Assembly: GCF_900187385.1 (NCBI RefSeq) | Contig: NZ_FYEY01000001.1 | Coordinates: forward strand, 5,704,001 to 5,768,000 | Source of the DNA: Streptomyces sp. 2114.4 | GTDB taxonomy: Bacteria > Actinomycetota > Actinomycetes > Streptomycetales > Streptomycetaceae | Reading direction: 5' to 3' | Length of the DNA stretch: 64,000 nucleotides | Shown here: positions 9,021-23,723 of the stretch, piece after piece | Layout: every line of letters begins with the position of its first letter | Numbering within the stretch: position 1 is the first letter of the stretch | Translations under genes and position numbers: made by a program | The notes under the pieces: generated by a model | Seen by the model: only the letters and a program-made list of their open reading frames with translations | What the model was told of the DNA's origin: nothing | The model's database searches: none

Positions 9021-9811
9021 GGGGTCTGTGCGGGCGGGGCCGGGCCAGGGGCCTGCGCGGGCGGGGCTGAGCCGGCGGGCTTGAGACGAGGGCGCAGCTC
9101 GGCCCGTACGAGCCCCAGATACCGGTCCCAGTCCCAGTGCTTCCCCGGATCCGTGTGATCCGTCCCCGGTACCTCCCCGTGCCCCACGATGTGCTCCCGG
9201 TCGGCCGGGAAGCCGTAGCGCCGGCATATCCCGGCCGTCAGCCGCGCCGACGACGCGTACATGGCAGCCGTGAACGACTCCGGCCGGTCCACGTACCCCT
9301 CGTGCTCGATCCCGACGCTCCGCTCGTTGTAGCCGCGGTTCCCCGCATGGAACGCCACATCCAGCTCGCGGACCGTCTGCGCGACATGCCCGTCCTTCCG
9401 GATCACGTAATGGGCGGCGGCCTCGTGAAACGGGTTCCGGAAGACATCCAGCGCGGTCGCATAGCTGCCCTGGACGACATGGATGACCACCCGGTCGATC
9501 CCGTAGTCCGCCGGCCGGTCGGCCCGCCGGTAGTTCTCCGGGGACGCCGCGACCCACTGCGCGCCCCGGAAGTCCACCGCGCCCGCCGTGCGCGGCTTCT
9601 CGTTCCACGGCAGCCGCCACCACCAGCGCGCCGGCTCACCGCCCGCCACGAGCGCCGCGACCCCGGCGGCCACCGCACCGCCGCCCCCGATCCACAACGC
9701 CCGTCGCCGGGTGAGGCCGGGCCCGGCCTTCAGGCCTTCGCGCTGCTCACCGCCGCTTTCGCCGGTGCTTTCCGCGCCGCTGTCCCCGTCCCTTTTCCCC
9801 ATGCGCTCCAT
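9017..9811 (-). CDS. Exported N-acetylmuramoyl-L-alanine amidase (Amidase_2/PGRP type)
   Basis: The 264-residue product has a twin-arginine signal ([20 protein letters not shown], about residues 34-53), followed by an Amidase_2 domain. Visible motifs are [10 protein letters not shown] (first zinc His), [17 protein letters not shown] and the final zinc-ligand region [15 protein letters not shown]. It should cleave the bond between muramic acid and the peptide stem outside the cytoplasm, in wall turnover. It ends in a Pro/Ala-rich tail. The start could also be 9802. Its stop overlaps the cysteine desulfurase stop, and it is divergent from mnmA with only about 45 nt between the starts. Confidence 0.9.
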   Translation of the reverse strand: MERMGKRDGDSGAESTGESGGEQREGLKAGPGLTRRRALWIGGGGAVAAGVAALVAGGEPARWWWRLPWNEKPRTAGAVDFRGAQWVAASPENYRRADRPADYGIDRVVIHVVQGSYATALDVFRNPFHEAAAHYVIRKDGHVAQTVRELDVAFHAGNRGYNERSVGIEHEGYVDRPESFTAAMYASSARLTAGICRRYGFPADREHIVGHGEVPGTDHTDPGKHWDWDRYLGLVRAELRPRLKPAGSAPPAQAPGPAPPAQTP

Positions 9812-9841
9812 AACGCTTTCGGGCCGGTCGGCGGTTCCGTC

Positions 9842-9847
9842 TACCCT
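9842..9847 (+). promoter_or_regulatory. Candidate -10 box for mnmA
   Basis: TACCCT ends 9 nt before ATG 9857, and no ribosome-binding site is visible, suggesting a leaderless mRNA. Confidence 0.5.
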
Positions 9848-9856
9848 GGACACGCT

Positions 9857-10987
9857 ATGACTGATGACGCACCCCGCCGCCTCCGCGTACTCGCCGCCAT
9901 GTCCGGCGGTGTCGACTCCGCCGTTGCCGCGGCCCGCGCCGCCGAGGCAGGCCATGACGTGACGGGCGTGCATCTCGCGCTCTCCGAGAACCCGAAGTCG
10001 TTCCGCACCGGCGCCCGGGGCTGCTGCACGATCGAGGATTCGCACGATGCCCGCCGCGCCGCCGACGTCATCGGCATCCCCTTCTACGTCTGGGACCTCG
10101 CCGAACGCTTCCGTGCGGACGTCGTCGACGACTTCATCGCCGAGTACGAGGCCGGGCGCACCCCGAACCCCTGCCTGCGCTGCAACGAGAAGATCAAGTT
10201 CGCCGCGCTCCTGGACAAGGCCCTGGCGCTGGGCTTCGACGCCGTCTGCACCGGCCACTACGCCACGGTCGTCCTGCGCGAGGACGGCACCCGCGAGCTG
10301 CACCGCGCCTCCGACATGGCCAAGGACCAGTCCTACGTCCTCGGCGTCCTCGACGACCGTCAGCTGGCGCACGCCATGTTCCCGCTCGGCGACACCCTCA
10401 CCACCAAGGCCGAGATCCGTGAAGAGGCCGCCCGCCGCGGCCTGTTCGTCGCCAAGAAGCCGGACAGCCACGACATCTGCTTCATCGCCGACGGCGACAC
10501 CCAGGGCTTCCTCGCCAAGCGGCTCGGCACGGCTCCCGGCGACATCGTCGACGAGGCCGGTGCGGTCCTGGGCACCCACGAGGGCGCGTACGGCTTCACG
10601 ATCGGCCAGCGCAAGGGCCTGCGCATCGGCCACCCGGCCCCCGACGGCAAGCCGCGCTACGTCCTCGACATCTCCCCGGTCGACAACACCGTCACGGTCG
10701 GCCCGGCCGACTCCCTCGACGTCACGGCCCTGACCGCGATCCGCCCCCGCTGGTGCGGCCGCCCGCCGACGGCCGGCCCCGCCCCGTACACCGCCCAGCT
10801 CCGTGCCCACGGCGGCGAGAGTGAGGTCACGGCGGAGGTGGTGGACGGCACCGAGCTCCGGGTGACCTTCACGGAGCCCGTCCGCGGCGTGGCGCCCGGC
10901 CAAGCGATCGTCCTCTACGACGGCAGCAGGGTGGTCGGCTCGGCCACCATCGCCACTACGGAGCGACGGGTGCGGACGGGGGCCTGA
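9857..10987 (+). CDS. mnmA: tRNA-specific 2-thiouridylase MnmA
   Basis: This 376-residue enzyme thiolates U34 of the Lys, Glu and Gln tRNAs in the cytoplasm. The PP-loop ATP site is SGGVDS at residues 16-21. The catalytic cysteines are Cys106 in NPCLRCN and Cys208 in DSHDICFI, and the C-terminal beta-barrel part begins around [15 protein letters not shown]. Length and motif order match the family. The nearby cysteine desulfurase (7851-9020) is the likely sulfur donor. A strong hairpin follows the stop. Confidence 0.96.
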   Translation: MTDDAPRRLRVLAAMSGGVDSAVAAARAAEAGHDVTGVHLALSENPKSFRTGARGCCTIEDSHDARRAADVIGIPFYVWDLAERFRADVVDDFIAEYEAGRTPNPCLRCNEKIKFAALLDKALALGFDAVCTGHYATVVLREDGTRELHRASDMAKDQSYVLGVLDDRQLAHAMFPLGDTLTTKAEIREEAARRGLFVAKKPDSHDICFIADGDTQGFLAKRLGTAPGDIVDEAGAVLGTHEGAYGFTIGQRKGLRIGHPAPDGKPRYVLDISPVDNTVTVGPADSLDVTALTAIRPRWCGRPPTAGPAPYTAQLRAHGGESEVTAEVVDGTELRVTFTEPVRGVAPGQAIVLYDGSRVVGSATIATTERRVRTGA

Positions 10988-11031
10988 GGGCTCTCCTGTC
11001 ATCCCCGGCGGCACATCCCGGCGGCGATGCG

Positions 11032-11077
11032 GAAAGTCCGCTGTCCGGGTGGAGTTGCACCGGGGCAGCGGACTTTC
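11032..11077 (+). terminator. Hairpin terminator after mnmA
   Basis: GAAAGTCCGCTG (11032-11043) pairs perfectly with CAGCGGACTTTC (11066-11077). No T tract follows, as is common in Streptomyces, and the position suits mnmA and possibly the opposing lipoprotein gene. Confidence 0.8.
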
Positions 11078-11139
11078 TCGGCTCTGTGCCGGCCGGGGGC
11101 CTCGCCGGGCGGAGAGCGGTCAGAGGCGGTGCCGGGTGG

Positions 11140-11928
11140 TCAGCCGATGGGGTTGACGAAGGTGCCCGGGTGGGTGGCGCTCCGCTGGTCGACGAGGGTG
11201 CCCCAGGGCCACTTCACGGTCAGCGAGGTGGTCTCGTTGGGCGGGGTGACGTCGGCGAAGGCGGGCTGGTAGAAGCCGGTCTCTTCCTTGGTCATGGCGA
11301 GGTTGAGCGTGAAGTCGGTGCTGTCCCCGGGCTGCAGGGTGATCGAGCTGAACTTCTTCGACGAGCGGGCCAGCGACCAGCGCTCGCCGCCGTTCTCGGA
11401 CTTGAGGTCCACGCCGGGGAAGCCGCCGATCTTGCAGGCGCTGCTGCCCTTGTTGGTCAGGACGATGCTGGTGGTCGTCCCGCCGCTCGCTTTCGGGTCC
11501 GGGGCCGCGTCTTCGCCCGTGGCGAATGCCGCCTTCAGGCCGGAAGTGTGGCAGCGCTGGACGCCCGAGGCCGCCCCGCCACCGCCCCCGGCGTGCGCGC
11601 CGCCCGACTTCTTGGCCGCGGCGTCCGCCTTGGTGCCGGAGCCGGCCTTGGTGCCGGAGCCCGCCTGGGCGCCCGAGCCCTGAGCACCGGAGCCCTGGGC
11701 ACCGGAGCCCTGGGCACCGGAGTCCTGGGCACCGGAGTCCTGCGCTCCGGTGGAGCCCGCGCCGCCGGTGACGGCGGCGCCCGCGTCGGTGCGGCCGGCG
11801 GGCTTCGCGGCGGTGGCGTCCGCGCCGGAGCAGGCGGTCAGGGTGAGGCCGGCGGCCGCGGTCAGGGCCGCGGCGGCAAGGCGCAGGGTGCGGCGGCGAG
11901 CGGTGCGGACGGTGGCGCTGGAGCTCAT
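11140..11928 (-). CDS. DUF4232-like lipoprotein with low-complexity linker
   Basis: The protein has 262 residues. ATG 11928 is preceded by GGGGGA at good spacing. It has an N-terminal Arg cluster, a hydrophobic helix and the lipobox LTACSG (about residues 32-37), so it should be anchored outside the membrane. Residues about 55-110 are a low-complexity Ser-Gly-Ala-Gln/Lys linker encoded by tandem 15-bp repeats. The C-terminal 150 residues (RCHTSGLKAAF, VLTNKGSSACKIGGFPGVDL, KWPWGTLVDQR) look like the DUF4232 domain common in Streptomyces exported proteins. The domain's function is unknown. Confidence 0.88.
   Translation of the reverse strand: MSSSATVRTARRRTLRLAAAALTAAAGLTLTACSGADATAAKPAGRTDAGAAVTGGAGSTGAQDSGAQDSGAQGSGAQGSGAQGSGAQAGSGTKAGSGTKADAAAKKSGGAHAGGGGGAASGVQRCHTSGLKAAFATGEDAAPDPKASGGTTTSIVLTNKGSSACKIGGFPGVDLKSENGGERWSLARSSKKFSSITLQPGDSTDFTLNLAMTKEETGFYQPAFADVTPPNETTSLTVKWPWGTLVDQRSATHPGTFVNPIG
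11678..11752. repeat. Five tandem 15-bp units inside the lipoprotein gene
   Basis: Units of 15 bp such as CCCTGGGCACCGGAG run from 11678 to 11752, with the last unit diverged. They keep the frame and encode the Ser-Gly-Ala-Gln linker. Two 18-bp units coding for GSGTKA lie next to them. Confidence 0.9.
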
Positions 11929-12221
11929 GACGGGTCCCCCAGGACGGTCGGTGTCGTTGTTTCCTCGGTACGTCACCCACTCTGCTCGGGGCCGCTATTG
12001 CCGGCCTGCCGCGGCGCTAACGTCCGGCTAACACCGGTGTGCGCAGCGGACGGACGCTCAGAAGCATCCGAAGAGCCAGGCGTGGCCGGCTGGTTCGCCG
12101 CCCACAACTGACAAATGTCATGGGGAAGTGAGGACAGTCGAAACTGTTGCGGTGCCCGGCCCTGCCCGAAGCTGAAGACGTCGAAGGAAGTCGCCGTTCA
12201 GAGAGCAATGTGGGGGAGTCC

Positions 12222-13055
12222 GTGCACCGGAGCCAGAGCGAGAGCGAGAGCCGGCGCCCGAGCCGGGACCAGGCCCGGGAGCAGACCAGGGAGCAGGGGC
12301 AGGGGCAGGTCGCGGACGGTGTGACGCCGAATCCGCTCGTGCAGAGCCTGCTGCCGCTGGTCCTGGATGTGGGGATTCCGCTGGCGTCGTACTACGTCCT
12401 GCGCAACGGTTTCGGGCTCGGTGAGGTCGCGGCGCTGGGCTGGAGCAGCGTGGTGCCGGCGTTGCGTACGGTCTGGGGCCTGATGCGGGGCACGGGCGTC
12501 AACGGCCTTGCGCTGCTGATCCTTGTCGTCAACGCCGTGGGCCTGGCGCTGAGCACGATGACCGGTGATCCGCGGCTGATGCTTGCCAAGGACGGCGGAG
12601 TGAGCAGCGTCATCGGCATAGCGATGATCGTCTCCGTGTTCACGGGGAAGCCCCTGATGACCGCCGGCCTCAAGCCGTTCGTGACGAAGGGGAGCGCGGC
12701 GAAGAACGCGGCCTGGGACCGGCTGTTGGCCGGGTCCGCGCGCTTCCGGCGGGCGGAGCGAAGGTTCTCGCTGATATGGGGGACCACGCTGCTGACCGAG
12801 TGTGTGGCGCGGGTGATCGGCGCCTACACCGTCCCGGTGCACACGATGGTCTGGCTGGGGACGGTGCTGACGGTGGTCGCCATCCTGCTGGCGATGGTCG
12901 TCGCGGGCGGCAGCTGCGCCGAGCCGATGGAGAAGATGGTCCGGGCCGAGGCGGAGCGCGTCGGTGGCCGCCAGGACGGTCGAGCGCCGGCGGACGGGGC
13001 GGGCGCGGCTGCCGCTGTGCCGGTCGTCACCGTGCCGGCCGGCACCGGAAGCTGA
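12222..13055 (+). CDS. Membrane protein, VC0807/DUF3159-like
   Basis: The frame encodes a polar N-terminal stretch rich in Ser, Arg, Gln and Glu, then about five to six membrane helices beginning at TPNPLVQSLLPLVLDVGIP. The loop segments GDPRLMLAKDGGVSS and FTGKPLMTAGLKPF resemble the VC0807-type septation-associated/DUF3159 membrane proteins. The start is uncertain: GTG 12222 has GGGGGAG just upstream but rather close, GTG 12210 and 12147 are in frame, and ATG 12208 is out of frame. No function is known. It stands alone between the divergent lipoprotein gene and a long gene-free region. Confidence 0.72.
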   Translation: MHRSQSESESRRPSRDQAREQTREQGQGQVADGVTPNPLVQSLLPLVLDVGIPLASYYVLRNGFGLGEVAALGWSSVVPALRTVWGLMRGTGVNGLALLILVVNAVGLALSTMTGDPRLMLAKDGGVSSVIGIAMIVSVFTGKPLMTAGLKPFVTKGSAAKNAAWDRLLAGSARFRRAERRFSLIWGTTLLTECVARVIGAYTVPVHTMVWLGTVLTVVAILLAMVVAGGSCAEPMEKMVRAEAERVGGRQDGRAPADGAGAAAAVPVVTVPAGTGS

Positions 13056-15118
<2,063 letters not shown>

Positions 15119-15124
15119 CGGGAG

Positions 15125-15179
15125 GGCACGGGCGGCGGGGCGGCCTGCACCAGCACCGCCCCGCCGCCCGGCCCGTGCC
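15125..15179 (+). terminator. Strong GC-rich hairpin after gdhA
   Basis: Two arms of about 19 nt (15125-15143 and 15156-15179) pair almost perfectly around a 12-nt loop, 6 nt after the stop. Confidence 0.85.
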
Positions 15180-15234
15180 TACCGGGCCGCCCGCCCTGGC
15201 CGACCGGCCCGGTAACGCCCCGCGGCCCCGCTCG

Positions 15235-15240
15235 TAAGGT
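15235..15240 (+). promoter_or_regulatory. Candidate -10 box for the LOG-family gene
   Basis: TAAGGT lies 6 nt before ATG 15247, consistent with leaderless transcription. Confidence 0.5.
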
Positions 15241-15246
15241 GACCGC

Positions 15247-15789
15247 ATGAATATCTGCGTCTTCTGCTCCGCCGCCGACCTCGACGACCGTTATGTCACC
15301 CCGTCCCGCCAGTTCGCCGAGCTGATCGGCAAGGGCGGGCATGCGCTGGTCTGGGGCGGTTCGGACACCGGCCTGATGAAGGTCATGGCCGACGGGGTGC
15401 AGGACGCCGGGGGCAAGCTGATCGGCGTCTCCGTGGAGTTCCTGGCGCACAAGGCCCGCGAGGGCGCCGATGAGATGGTCGTCACCAAGGACCTCGCCGA
15501 GCGCAAGGCACAGATGCTGGCGCGCGCCGACGCCGTCGTCGTGATGGTCGGCGGCACGGGCACGCTGGACGAGGCCACCGAGATCCTGGAGCTGCGCAAG
15601 CACGGGATGCACACCAAGCCGGTGGTGCTGCTGAACACCGCCGGTTTCTACGACGGGTTGAAGGAACAGTTCCAGCGGATGGAGGCGGAGGGGTTCCTGC
15701 CGATCCCGCTCACCGACCTCGTCTTCTTCGCGGCGGACGGCGTCGGCGCGCTGGCCTACCTGGAGGAGAAGGCGGGCATGGTCGCCTGA
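15247..15789 (+). CDS. LOG family protein (TIGR00730 Rossmann fold)
   Basis: This 180-residue cytoplasmic protein is related to the LOG (cytokinin riboside 5'-monophosphate phosphoribohydrolase) family, often misnamed lysine decarboxylase. The phosphate-binding signature reads MVGGTGTLDEATEI (about residues 99-112), close to the family PGGxGTxxE pattern but with Val-Gly in place of Pro-Gly. An Arg/Lys-rich helix (LAERKAQMLARADAV) precedes it. The likely reaction is hydrolysis of a nucleoside monophosphate N-glycosidic bond; the substrate is unknown. A divergent TANNNT box and the lack of a ribosome-binding site suggest a leaderless mRNA. Confidence 0.85.
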   Translation: MNICVFCSAADLDDRYVTPSRQFAELIGKGGHALVWGGSDTGLMKVMADGVQDAGGKLIGVSVEFLAHKAREGADEMVVTKDLAERKAQMLARADAVVVMVGGTGTLDEATEILELRKHGMHTKPVVLLNTAGFYDGLKEQFQRMEAEGFLPIPLTDLVFFAADGVGALAYLEEKAGMVA

Positions 15790-15821
15790 CCGGCGCGCTC
15801 CGCGTCCCCGTCGCCGCTCGT

Positions 15822-15827
15822 TAGGAT
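15822..15827 (+). promoter_or_regulatory. Candidate -10 box for the SDR gene
   Basis: TAGGAT lies 7 nt before ATG 15835, consistent with leaderless transcription. Confidence 0.5.
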
Positions 15828-15834
15828 CGGCCCC

Positions 15835-16524
15835 ATGGGTACGCACTTGATCACGGGCGCAGGGTCGGGCATCGGAGCGGCGGTCGCACGGCGGCTCGCA
15901 GCGCGCGGGGAGGACCTGTGGCTGCTGGCGCGCAACGCGGTGCGGGCCAAGGAGCTGGCCGCGCAGTTCCCCGGCGCCCGCACGCTCGTCGGTGACCTCG
16001 CCCTGCCCGAGAAGCTGTCCTGGGCGTTCGGACAGCAGCCGCTGCCGGACCGGATCGACTCCCTGGTGCACAGCGCGGGCGTCATCGAGCTGGGCGCGGT
16101 CGGCGATCTGCCGGCCAAGGCCTGGCAGCGGCAGCTCGCCGCCAACCTGGTCGCGCCCGCCGAGCTCACCCGGCTGCTGCTGCCGCTGGTACGGGTCGCC
16201 CAGGGGCATGTCGTCTTCGTCAACTCCGGCGCCGGACTCCATGCGAACCCCCAGTGGGGCGCGTACGCGGCGAGCAAGCACGGCCTGAAGGCGCTGGCGG
16301 ACTCGCTGCGGGCGGAGGAGCACGGCAACGGCGTCCGGGTGACCTCGGTCTACCCGGGGCGGACGGCCACGCCGATGCAGGAGAGCACCCACCAGCAGGA
16401 GGGCAAGGAGTACGACGCGTCCCGCTGGATCGACCCGGAGTCGGTCGCCACGGCCATCCTCACGGCCGTCGATCTGCCGCGGGACGCGGAGATCAACGAT
16501 GTGTCGGTGCGGCCCGGCCGGTAA
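15835..16524 (+). CDS. Short-chain dehydrogenase/reductase
   Basis: This 229-residue classical SDR has an NAD(P)-binding motif GAGSGIGAAVARRL near the N-terminus and LVHSAGVIELG in place of the usual NNAG. The catalytic pair is in YAASKHGLKAL (Tyr and Lys), with the Ser in VFVNSGAG upstream. It should be a cytoplasmic oxidoreductase. The substrate cannot be inferred from the neighbours, which are a LOG protein and a methionine synthase. A TAGGAT box lies just upstream of the ATG. Confidence 0.92.
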   Translation: MGTHLITGAGSGIGAAVARRLAARGEDLWLLARNAVRAKELAAQFPGARTLVGDLALPEKLSWAFGQQPLPDRIDSLVHSAGVIELGAVGDLPAKAWQRQLAANLVAPAELTRLLLPLVRVAQGHVVFVNSGAGLHANPQWGAYAASKHGLKALADSLRAEEHGNGVRVTSVYPGRTATPMQESTHQQEGKEYDASRWIDPESVATAILTAVDLPRDAEINDVSVRPGR

Positions 16525-16644
16525 CAGCGTGCGCGCAGGCTTCGCCCGGCCGTCCGCCGCGCGGGAGCCGGGCCGCGTGGCGCCCGGTCCCGTACCGCCG
16601 TCCGCCGCGCACACCTGGCGCACCCCGCCCGCCGGGCCGCCGCA

Positions 16645-16650
16645 TACCCT
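16645..16650 (+). promoter_or_regulatory. Candidate -10 box for the methionine synthase gene
   Basis: TACCCT lies 6 nt before GTG 16657, consistent with leaderless transcription. Confidence 0.5.
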
Positions 16651-16656
16651 GCCTGG

Positions 16657-19918
<3,262 letters not shown>

Positions 19919-20074
19919 GGTGTCACCCCATCGGCGCATACCAGATTGATCCGCGACGCCGGGTCGCATTCGGGCAACCGTCGTCGATCGCTGCCCGTGG
20001 CGGCCTTCCGCGGCCTACTGTTGAGGAGTGCGCCTGCCGTGGCGCGGGCACAGCCGGCTGTGAGAGGGATCGGA

Positions 20075-22183
20075 ATGAAACCGACCGACAGCGCCGCTCC
20101 GGCGTCGCGGCTCCGGCGGCTCGTCGTGCCCGCGCTGCCCGCGACCATCGTCCTCGTGGCGGGCCTCGCGCTCGCCACGGGCGTCCTCGTCACCCTCGGC
20201 AAAGGTGACGCGCTGTTCCCCGGCGCCTCCATAGGCTGGTCGCTGGCGATCCTCACCGGCGTCATCGTCGGCCATCTGGTCGCCCTCGGCCGGGACCGCT
20301 GGTGGGGCGGCACGGGCTCCGGCGCCGCCCTGTCCCTGGCCGTCCTGCTGCTCTACGGCTGGGTGCCCGCCACCCTCGTCAGCCTCTCCGTCGTCGTCCT
20401 GGTCGGCGCCGCCCGGCGTAATCGCTGGCGACAGGCCGTGGTGCACGGTGCCGTGGACATCCTCGGCATCGGCGCCGCGGCGCTCGGCCTCGCCGCGTTC
20501 GGCGTGGTCTCCAGCGTCCGCCACCCCTGGGCCCCGCCGGCCTGGAACCTCGCCGTCCTCCCCGAAGTCGTCGTCACCGCCGCCGGCTACCTCTTCGTCA
20601 GCCGCGGACTCCTGTGGGTCAGCCTCGCCCCGCGCACCGGCCAGCTGCCCGCCATCCCCCGAACGGCCGTACTGCGCCAGGCGCTCGTCGGCATCGCCCT
20701 GCTCGGCATCTCCCCGCTGATCGCCGTCTGCGCCCTCCACGCCCCTCTGCTGCTGCCGCTGTTCGCGGTCCCGCTCATCGCGCTGGACTCCACCCTCTGG
20801 ATAGCCCGCGCCCGCGCCGAGGAGCAGTTGCGCGACCCGCTCACCGGCCTGCCCAACCGCCAGTGGCTGCTGGAGCGCACCTGGACCGCGCTGGACGACG
20901 CCGAGCGCGTCGGCTCCCGCTCGGCGCTGGTCCTCATCGACCTGGACCGCTTCCGCTCCGTCAACGACACCCTCGGCCACCTGGCGGGCGACCGCCTGCT
21001 GCTGCAGATCGCCGACCGCCTGCGGCACGCCCTGCCGCGCGGCGCCGAGGCGGCCCGGCTCGGCGGCGACGAGTTCGCCGTCCTGCTGCCCACCACCGAC
21101 TCCCTCACCAGCTCCCAGCGGGTGGCCCGCTCACTCGTCGCCGCCCTCGGTTCCCCGCTGGACCTCGACGGCCTGACCCTCGTGCTCGAAGCCAGCGCGG
21201 GGGTCGCCGTCTTCCCCGACCACGCCCTCGACGCCGAAGGGCTGCTGCGCCGCGCCGACGTGGCCATGTACCAGGCCAAGCGCGACCGCAGCGGGGTCGA
21301 GCTCTACGAGGCCAAGCGGGACGGCAACACCCCCGACCGCCTCGGCCTGTTGGGCGATCTGCGCCGCGCCCTGGACGCCGGCGACGTCGAGCTGCACTAC
21401 CAGCCCAAGGTCGGCTTCGACGGACACGTCGCCGGGCTGGAGGCACTGGTCCGCTGGGTGCATCCGGACCGCGGCCGGGTGCCACCCGACGAATTCATCG
21501 CCATCGCCGAGTCCTCCGGGCTGATGCCCCGGCTGACGGAGTACGTCCTCGAAACGGCGCTCGCCCAGGTGGCGCGCTGGCGCGCGATGGGCCTGGAGGT
21601 TCCGGTCGCCGTCAATGTCTCCCCGCGCGATGTGCACTCCCCGGGCTTCGCCGGAGCGGTCGCCGCCCGGCTCGCCCGGCATCGCGTCCCACCCGGCGCC
21701 CTCCAACTGGAGATCACCGAACACGTCCTGCTGGAGGACCCGCAGCGGGCCGCCGACACCCTCGCCGGGCTCACCGCGCACGGCGTGAAGATGTCGCTCG
21801 ACGACTTCGGCACCGGCTACTCCTCCCTCGTCCATCTGCGGCGGCTCCCGGTGAGCGAGCTGAAGATCGACCGCTCCTTCGTGGCCCGGCTCGCCGTCGA
21901 CACCGAGGACGCCGAGATCGTCCGCTGCACCCTCGATCTCGCCCACTCCCTCGGCCTCCTGGTCGTCGCCGAGGGCGTCGAGGACGACGAGACCTGGGAG
22001 CGGCTGCGCGACCTCGGCTGTGATGCCGTACAGGGCTGGCTGGTGGCCGCCGCGATGCCACCGGACGAGACCACGGCATGGCTGAGAGCCCGCGGCGAGC
22101 GCGGCTGGCAGCGTGCATCGGAGAAGGCCGCCCTGGCGGCGGAGAAGGCCGCCGAGCGCCCTTCGGGACAGGTCTTGAACTGA
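20075..22183 (+). CDS. rmdB: Membrane GGDEF-EAL protein, RmdB-type c-di-GMP phosphodiesterase
   Basis: The protein has 702 residues from ATG 20075, with AGAGGG at 20063-20068. About six membrane helices fill residues 15-230. A GGDEF domain follows with the intact motif GGDEF at residues 330-334, then an EAL domain with Glu456-Ala-Leu in AGLEALVRW. Other catalytic signatures are also present: NVSPRDV, EITEHVLL, DDFGTGYSS, LKIDRSFV and AEGVEDDE. The position just after ligA matches S. coelicolor RmdB (SCO5495), which has been described as a c-di-GMP phosphodiesterase affecting development. From the motifs, both domains could be active here. Confidence 0.92.
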   Translation: MKPTDSAAPASRLRRLVVPALPATIVLVAGLALATGVLVTLGKGDALFPGASIGWSLAILTGVIVGHLVALGRDRWWGGTGSGAALSLAVLLLYGWVPATLVSLSVVVLVGAARRNRWRQAVVHGAVDILGIGAAALGLAAFGVVSSVRHPWAPPAWNLAVLPEVVVTAAGYLFVSRGLLWVSLAPRTGQLPAIPRTAVLRQALVGIALLGISPLIAVCALHAPLLLPLFAVPLIALDSTLWIARARAEEQLRDPLTGLPNRQWLLERTWTALDDAERVGSRSALVLIDLDRFRSVNDTLGHLAGDRLLLQIADRLRHALPRGAEAARLGGDEFAVLLPTTDSLTSSQRVARSLVAALGSPLDLDGLTLVLEASAGVAVFPDHALDAEGLLRRADVAMYQAKRDRSGVELYEAKRDGNTPDRLGLLGDLRRALDAGDVELHYQPKVGFDGHVAGLEALVRWVHPDRGRVPPDEFIAIAESSGLMPRLTEYVLETALAQVARWRAMGLEVPVAVNVSPRDVHSPGFAGAVAARLARHRVPPGALQLEITEHVLLEDPQRAADTLAGLTAHGVKMSLDDFGTGYSSLVHLRRLPVSELKIDRSFVARLAVDTEDAEIVRCTLDLAHSLGLLVVAEGVEDDETWERLRDLGCDAVQGWLVAAAMPPDETTAWLRARGERGWQRASEKAALAAEKAAERPSGQVLN

Positions 22184-22654
22184 CCCGGCCACCGGCCGTC
22201 CCGTGTCCCCGTTCCGAAGAACCTGCACAGACACCCTCAGCAGTGGTCCGGCCCGATGAACCGGGGCCGTCGGACAGCGGAGAGGCCGGCGTGTCCGGCG
22301 TGTCCGGCCACAGCGATGCGGCGGGCCGCGGCGAGGTGTCCGCCGGCAGTGATGCGCCGGGCGACGGCGAGGTATCCGCCGGCAGTGATGCGCCCGGCGA
22401 CGGCGAGGCGGCCGTCGGCAGTGATGCGTCAGGCACGAGTGACGCATCCGGTCAACACCTTCCCCTTCCCCCTGATGAGGCCGAGGCGGCGGAGGAGGCG
22501 GACGAGCCGTCCGGGCCGTAGCCTACCCAGGCGTCCCAGGCGTCCCAGGCGTCCCAGGTGCCTCTGGCGCCCCCGGCGGTGGTCCCCGCGCTGGTCCCCG
22601 CGCGAGAGCGACAACTCCCCTCGCACCGCGGTTCGGTCATGGCATGATCGGCGT
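22184..22654. repeat. Gene-free region with 36-bp and 9-bp tandem repeats
   Basis: This 471-bp gap between rmdB and the methyltransferase gene holds three direct 36-bp units (22330-22365, 22366-22401 and 22402-22437, the third diverged) and about 3.6 copies of the 9-bp unit CCCAGGCGT (22526-22558). The 36-bp units leave open frames that would encode a Gly-Ser-Ala-Asp repeat, but there is no supporting start signal or conserved domain, so no gene is called. Confidence 0.8.
22643..22648 (+). promoter_or_regulatory. Candidate -10 box for the methyltransferase gene
   Basis: CATGAT lies 6 nt before ATG 22655. It deviates from TANNNT at the first base, and leaderless transcription is possible. Confidence 0.35.
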
Positions 22655-23464
22655 ATGGGCCAGGGCAACGAGTACCTTCTGGACAACCGGCAGGCCGAGG
22701 CGGGCACCCGCTTCGACGCGCTGGCCGCGCTCTTCGACGCCTCGACGTTCCGGCACTTCGAGAAGGCCGGGATCGACGAGGGGTGGCGGTGCTGGGAGGT
22801 GGGTGCCGGCGGGCCGACCGTCGCCGCGTGGCTCGCCGAGCGCACCGGGCCCCGCGGGCGCGTGCTCGCCACCGACATCGACGTGTCCTGGGCCGGAACG
22901 GCCGCCGCTGACGGAGTCGAAGTGCTCCGCCACGACATCGCCCGCGACGAGCCCCCGGCCGGTTCCTTCGACCTGATCCACGCCCGCCTCGTCCTGGTCC
23001 ACGTGACCGACCGCGATGCCGCGCTGCGCACCATGGTCCGGGCGCTGCGCCCCGGCGGCCGGCTGCTGATCGAGGACGCCGACCCCGGCCTGCAGCCGCT
23101 GGCCTGCCCCGACGAGTACGGCCCCGAGCAGGAGCTCGCCAACCGGCTGCGCAGCGGCTTCCGTCAGCTGCTGCAGCAGCGCGGCGCCGATCTCGCCTAC
23201 GGGCGCAAGCTGCCGCGGCTGCTGCGCGAGGCCGGTCTCACCGACGTCGAGGCCGACGCCTACTTCCCGCTCGCCTCGCCCGCGTGCGATGCCCTCGAAG
23301 CGGCCACGGTCCGCCAGGTGCGCGACAAGCTCACCGCGGCGGGCCTCGCCACGGACGACGAGATCGAGCAGCACCTAGCCAACATCGCGGCCGGACGCCT
23401 CGACCTCGCCACCTCACCGATGATCTCGGCCTGGGGCCGCCGGCCCGTGGAAGACACCCCCTAG
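22655..23464 (+). CDS. SAM-dependent methyltransferase
   Basis: This 269-residue class I methyltransferase has the SAM-binding motif I as [15 protein letters not shown] (about residues 43-57), the acidic residue ending strand 2 in RVLATDID, and motifs like [13 protein letters not shown] and [12 protein letters not shown]. It fits the Methyltransf_25 group acting on small molecules. The N-terminal segment [19 protein letters not shown] is common to Streptomyces members. The substrate is unknown. It stands alone between a repeat region and gatC. Confidence 0.9.
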   Translation: MGQGNEYLLDNRQAEAGTRFDALAALFDASTFRHFEKAGIDEGWRCWEVGAGGPTVAAWLAERTGPRGRVLATDIDVSWAGTAAADGVEVLRHDIARDEPPAGSFDLIHARLVLVHVTDRDAALRTMVRALRPGGRLLIEDADPGLQPLACPDEYGPEQELANRLRSGFRQLLQQRGADLAYGRKLPRLLREAGLTDVEADAYFPLASPACDALEAATVRQVRDKLTAAGLATDDEIEQHLANIAAGRLDLATSPMISAWGRRPVEDTP

Positions 23465-23723
23465 CCACACCGCGCCGGCCCCTCCTCCCGGCCCCCTGCC
23501 CGGGTGGGGCGTCCCGGCGCGCCCAGGGCCGCGTCGCCCTCCGCGGAGGGTGAAACCGCCCCCGGTCCGGCGCTCACCGCCGCTCCCGGCGAAACGGTTT
23601 CGCGGCAGCTCTTGCGTACGCCATAGGATTGGGCCGGAAAAGTTCACAGGAGCATTCGACGAGAAGACTCCGCCTGGACTCTCCGCCCGGAACACTCCGC
23701 CCAGAACACCAGAGGATCGCTGC

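Noticed and set aside
22330-22437. Possible CRISPR-like array
   Set aside because: The units are contiguous with no unique spacers, so it is a tandem repeat.
22078-22521. 147-residue ORF containing the 36-bp repeats
   Set aside because: It begins inside rmdB in another frame, has no start signal and consists mainly of repeat-encoded residues.
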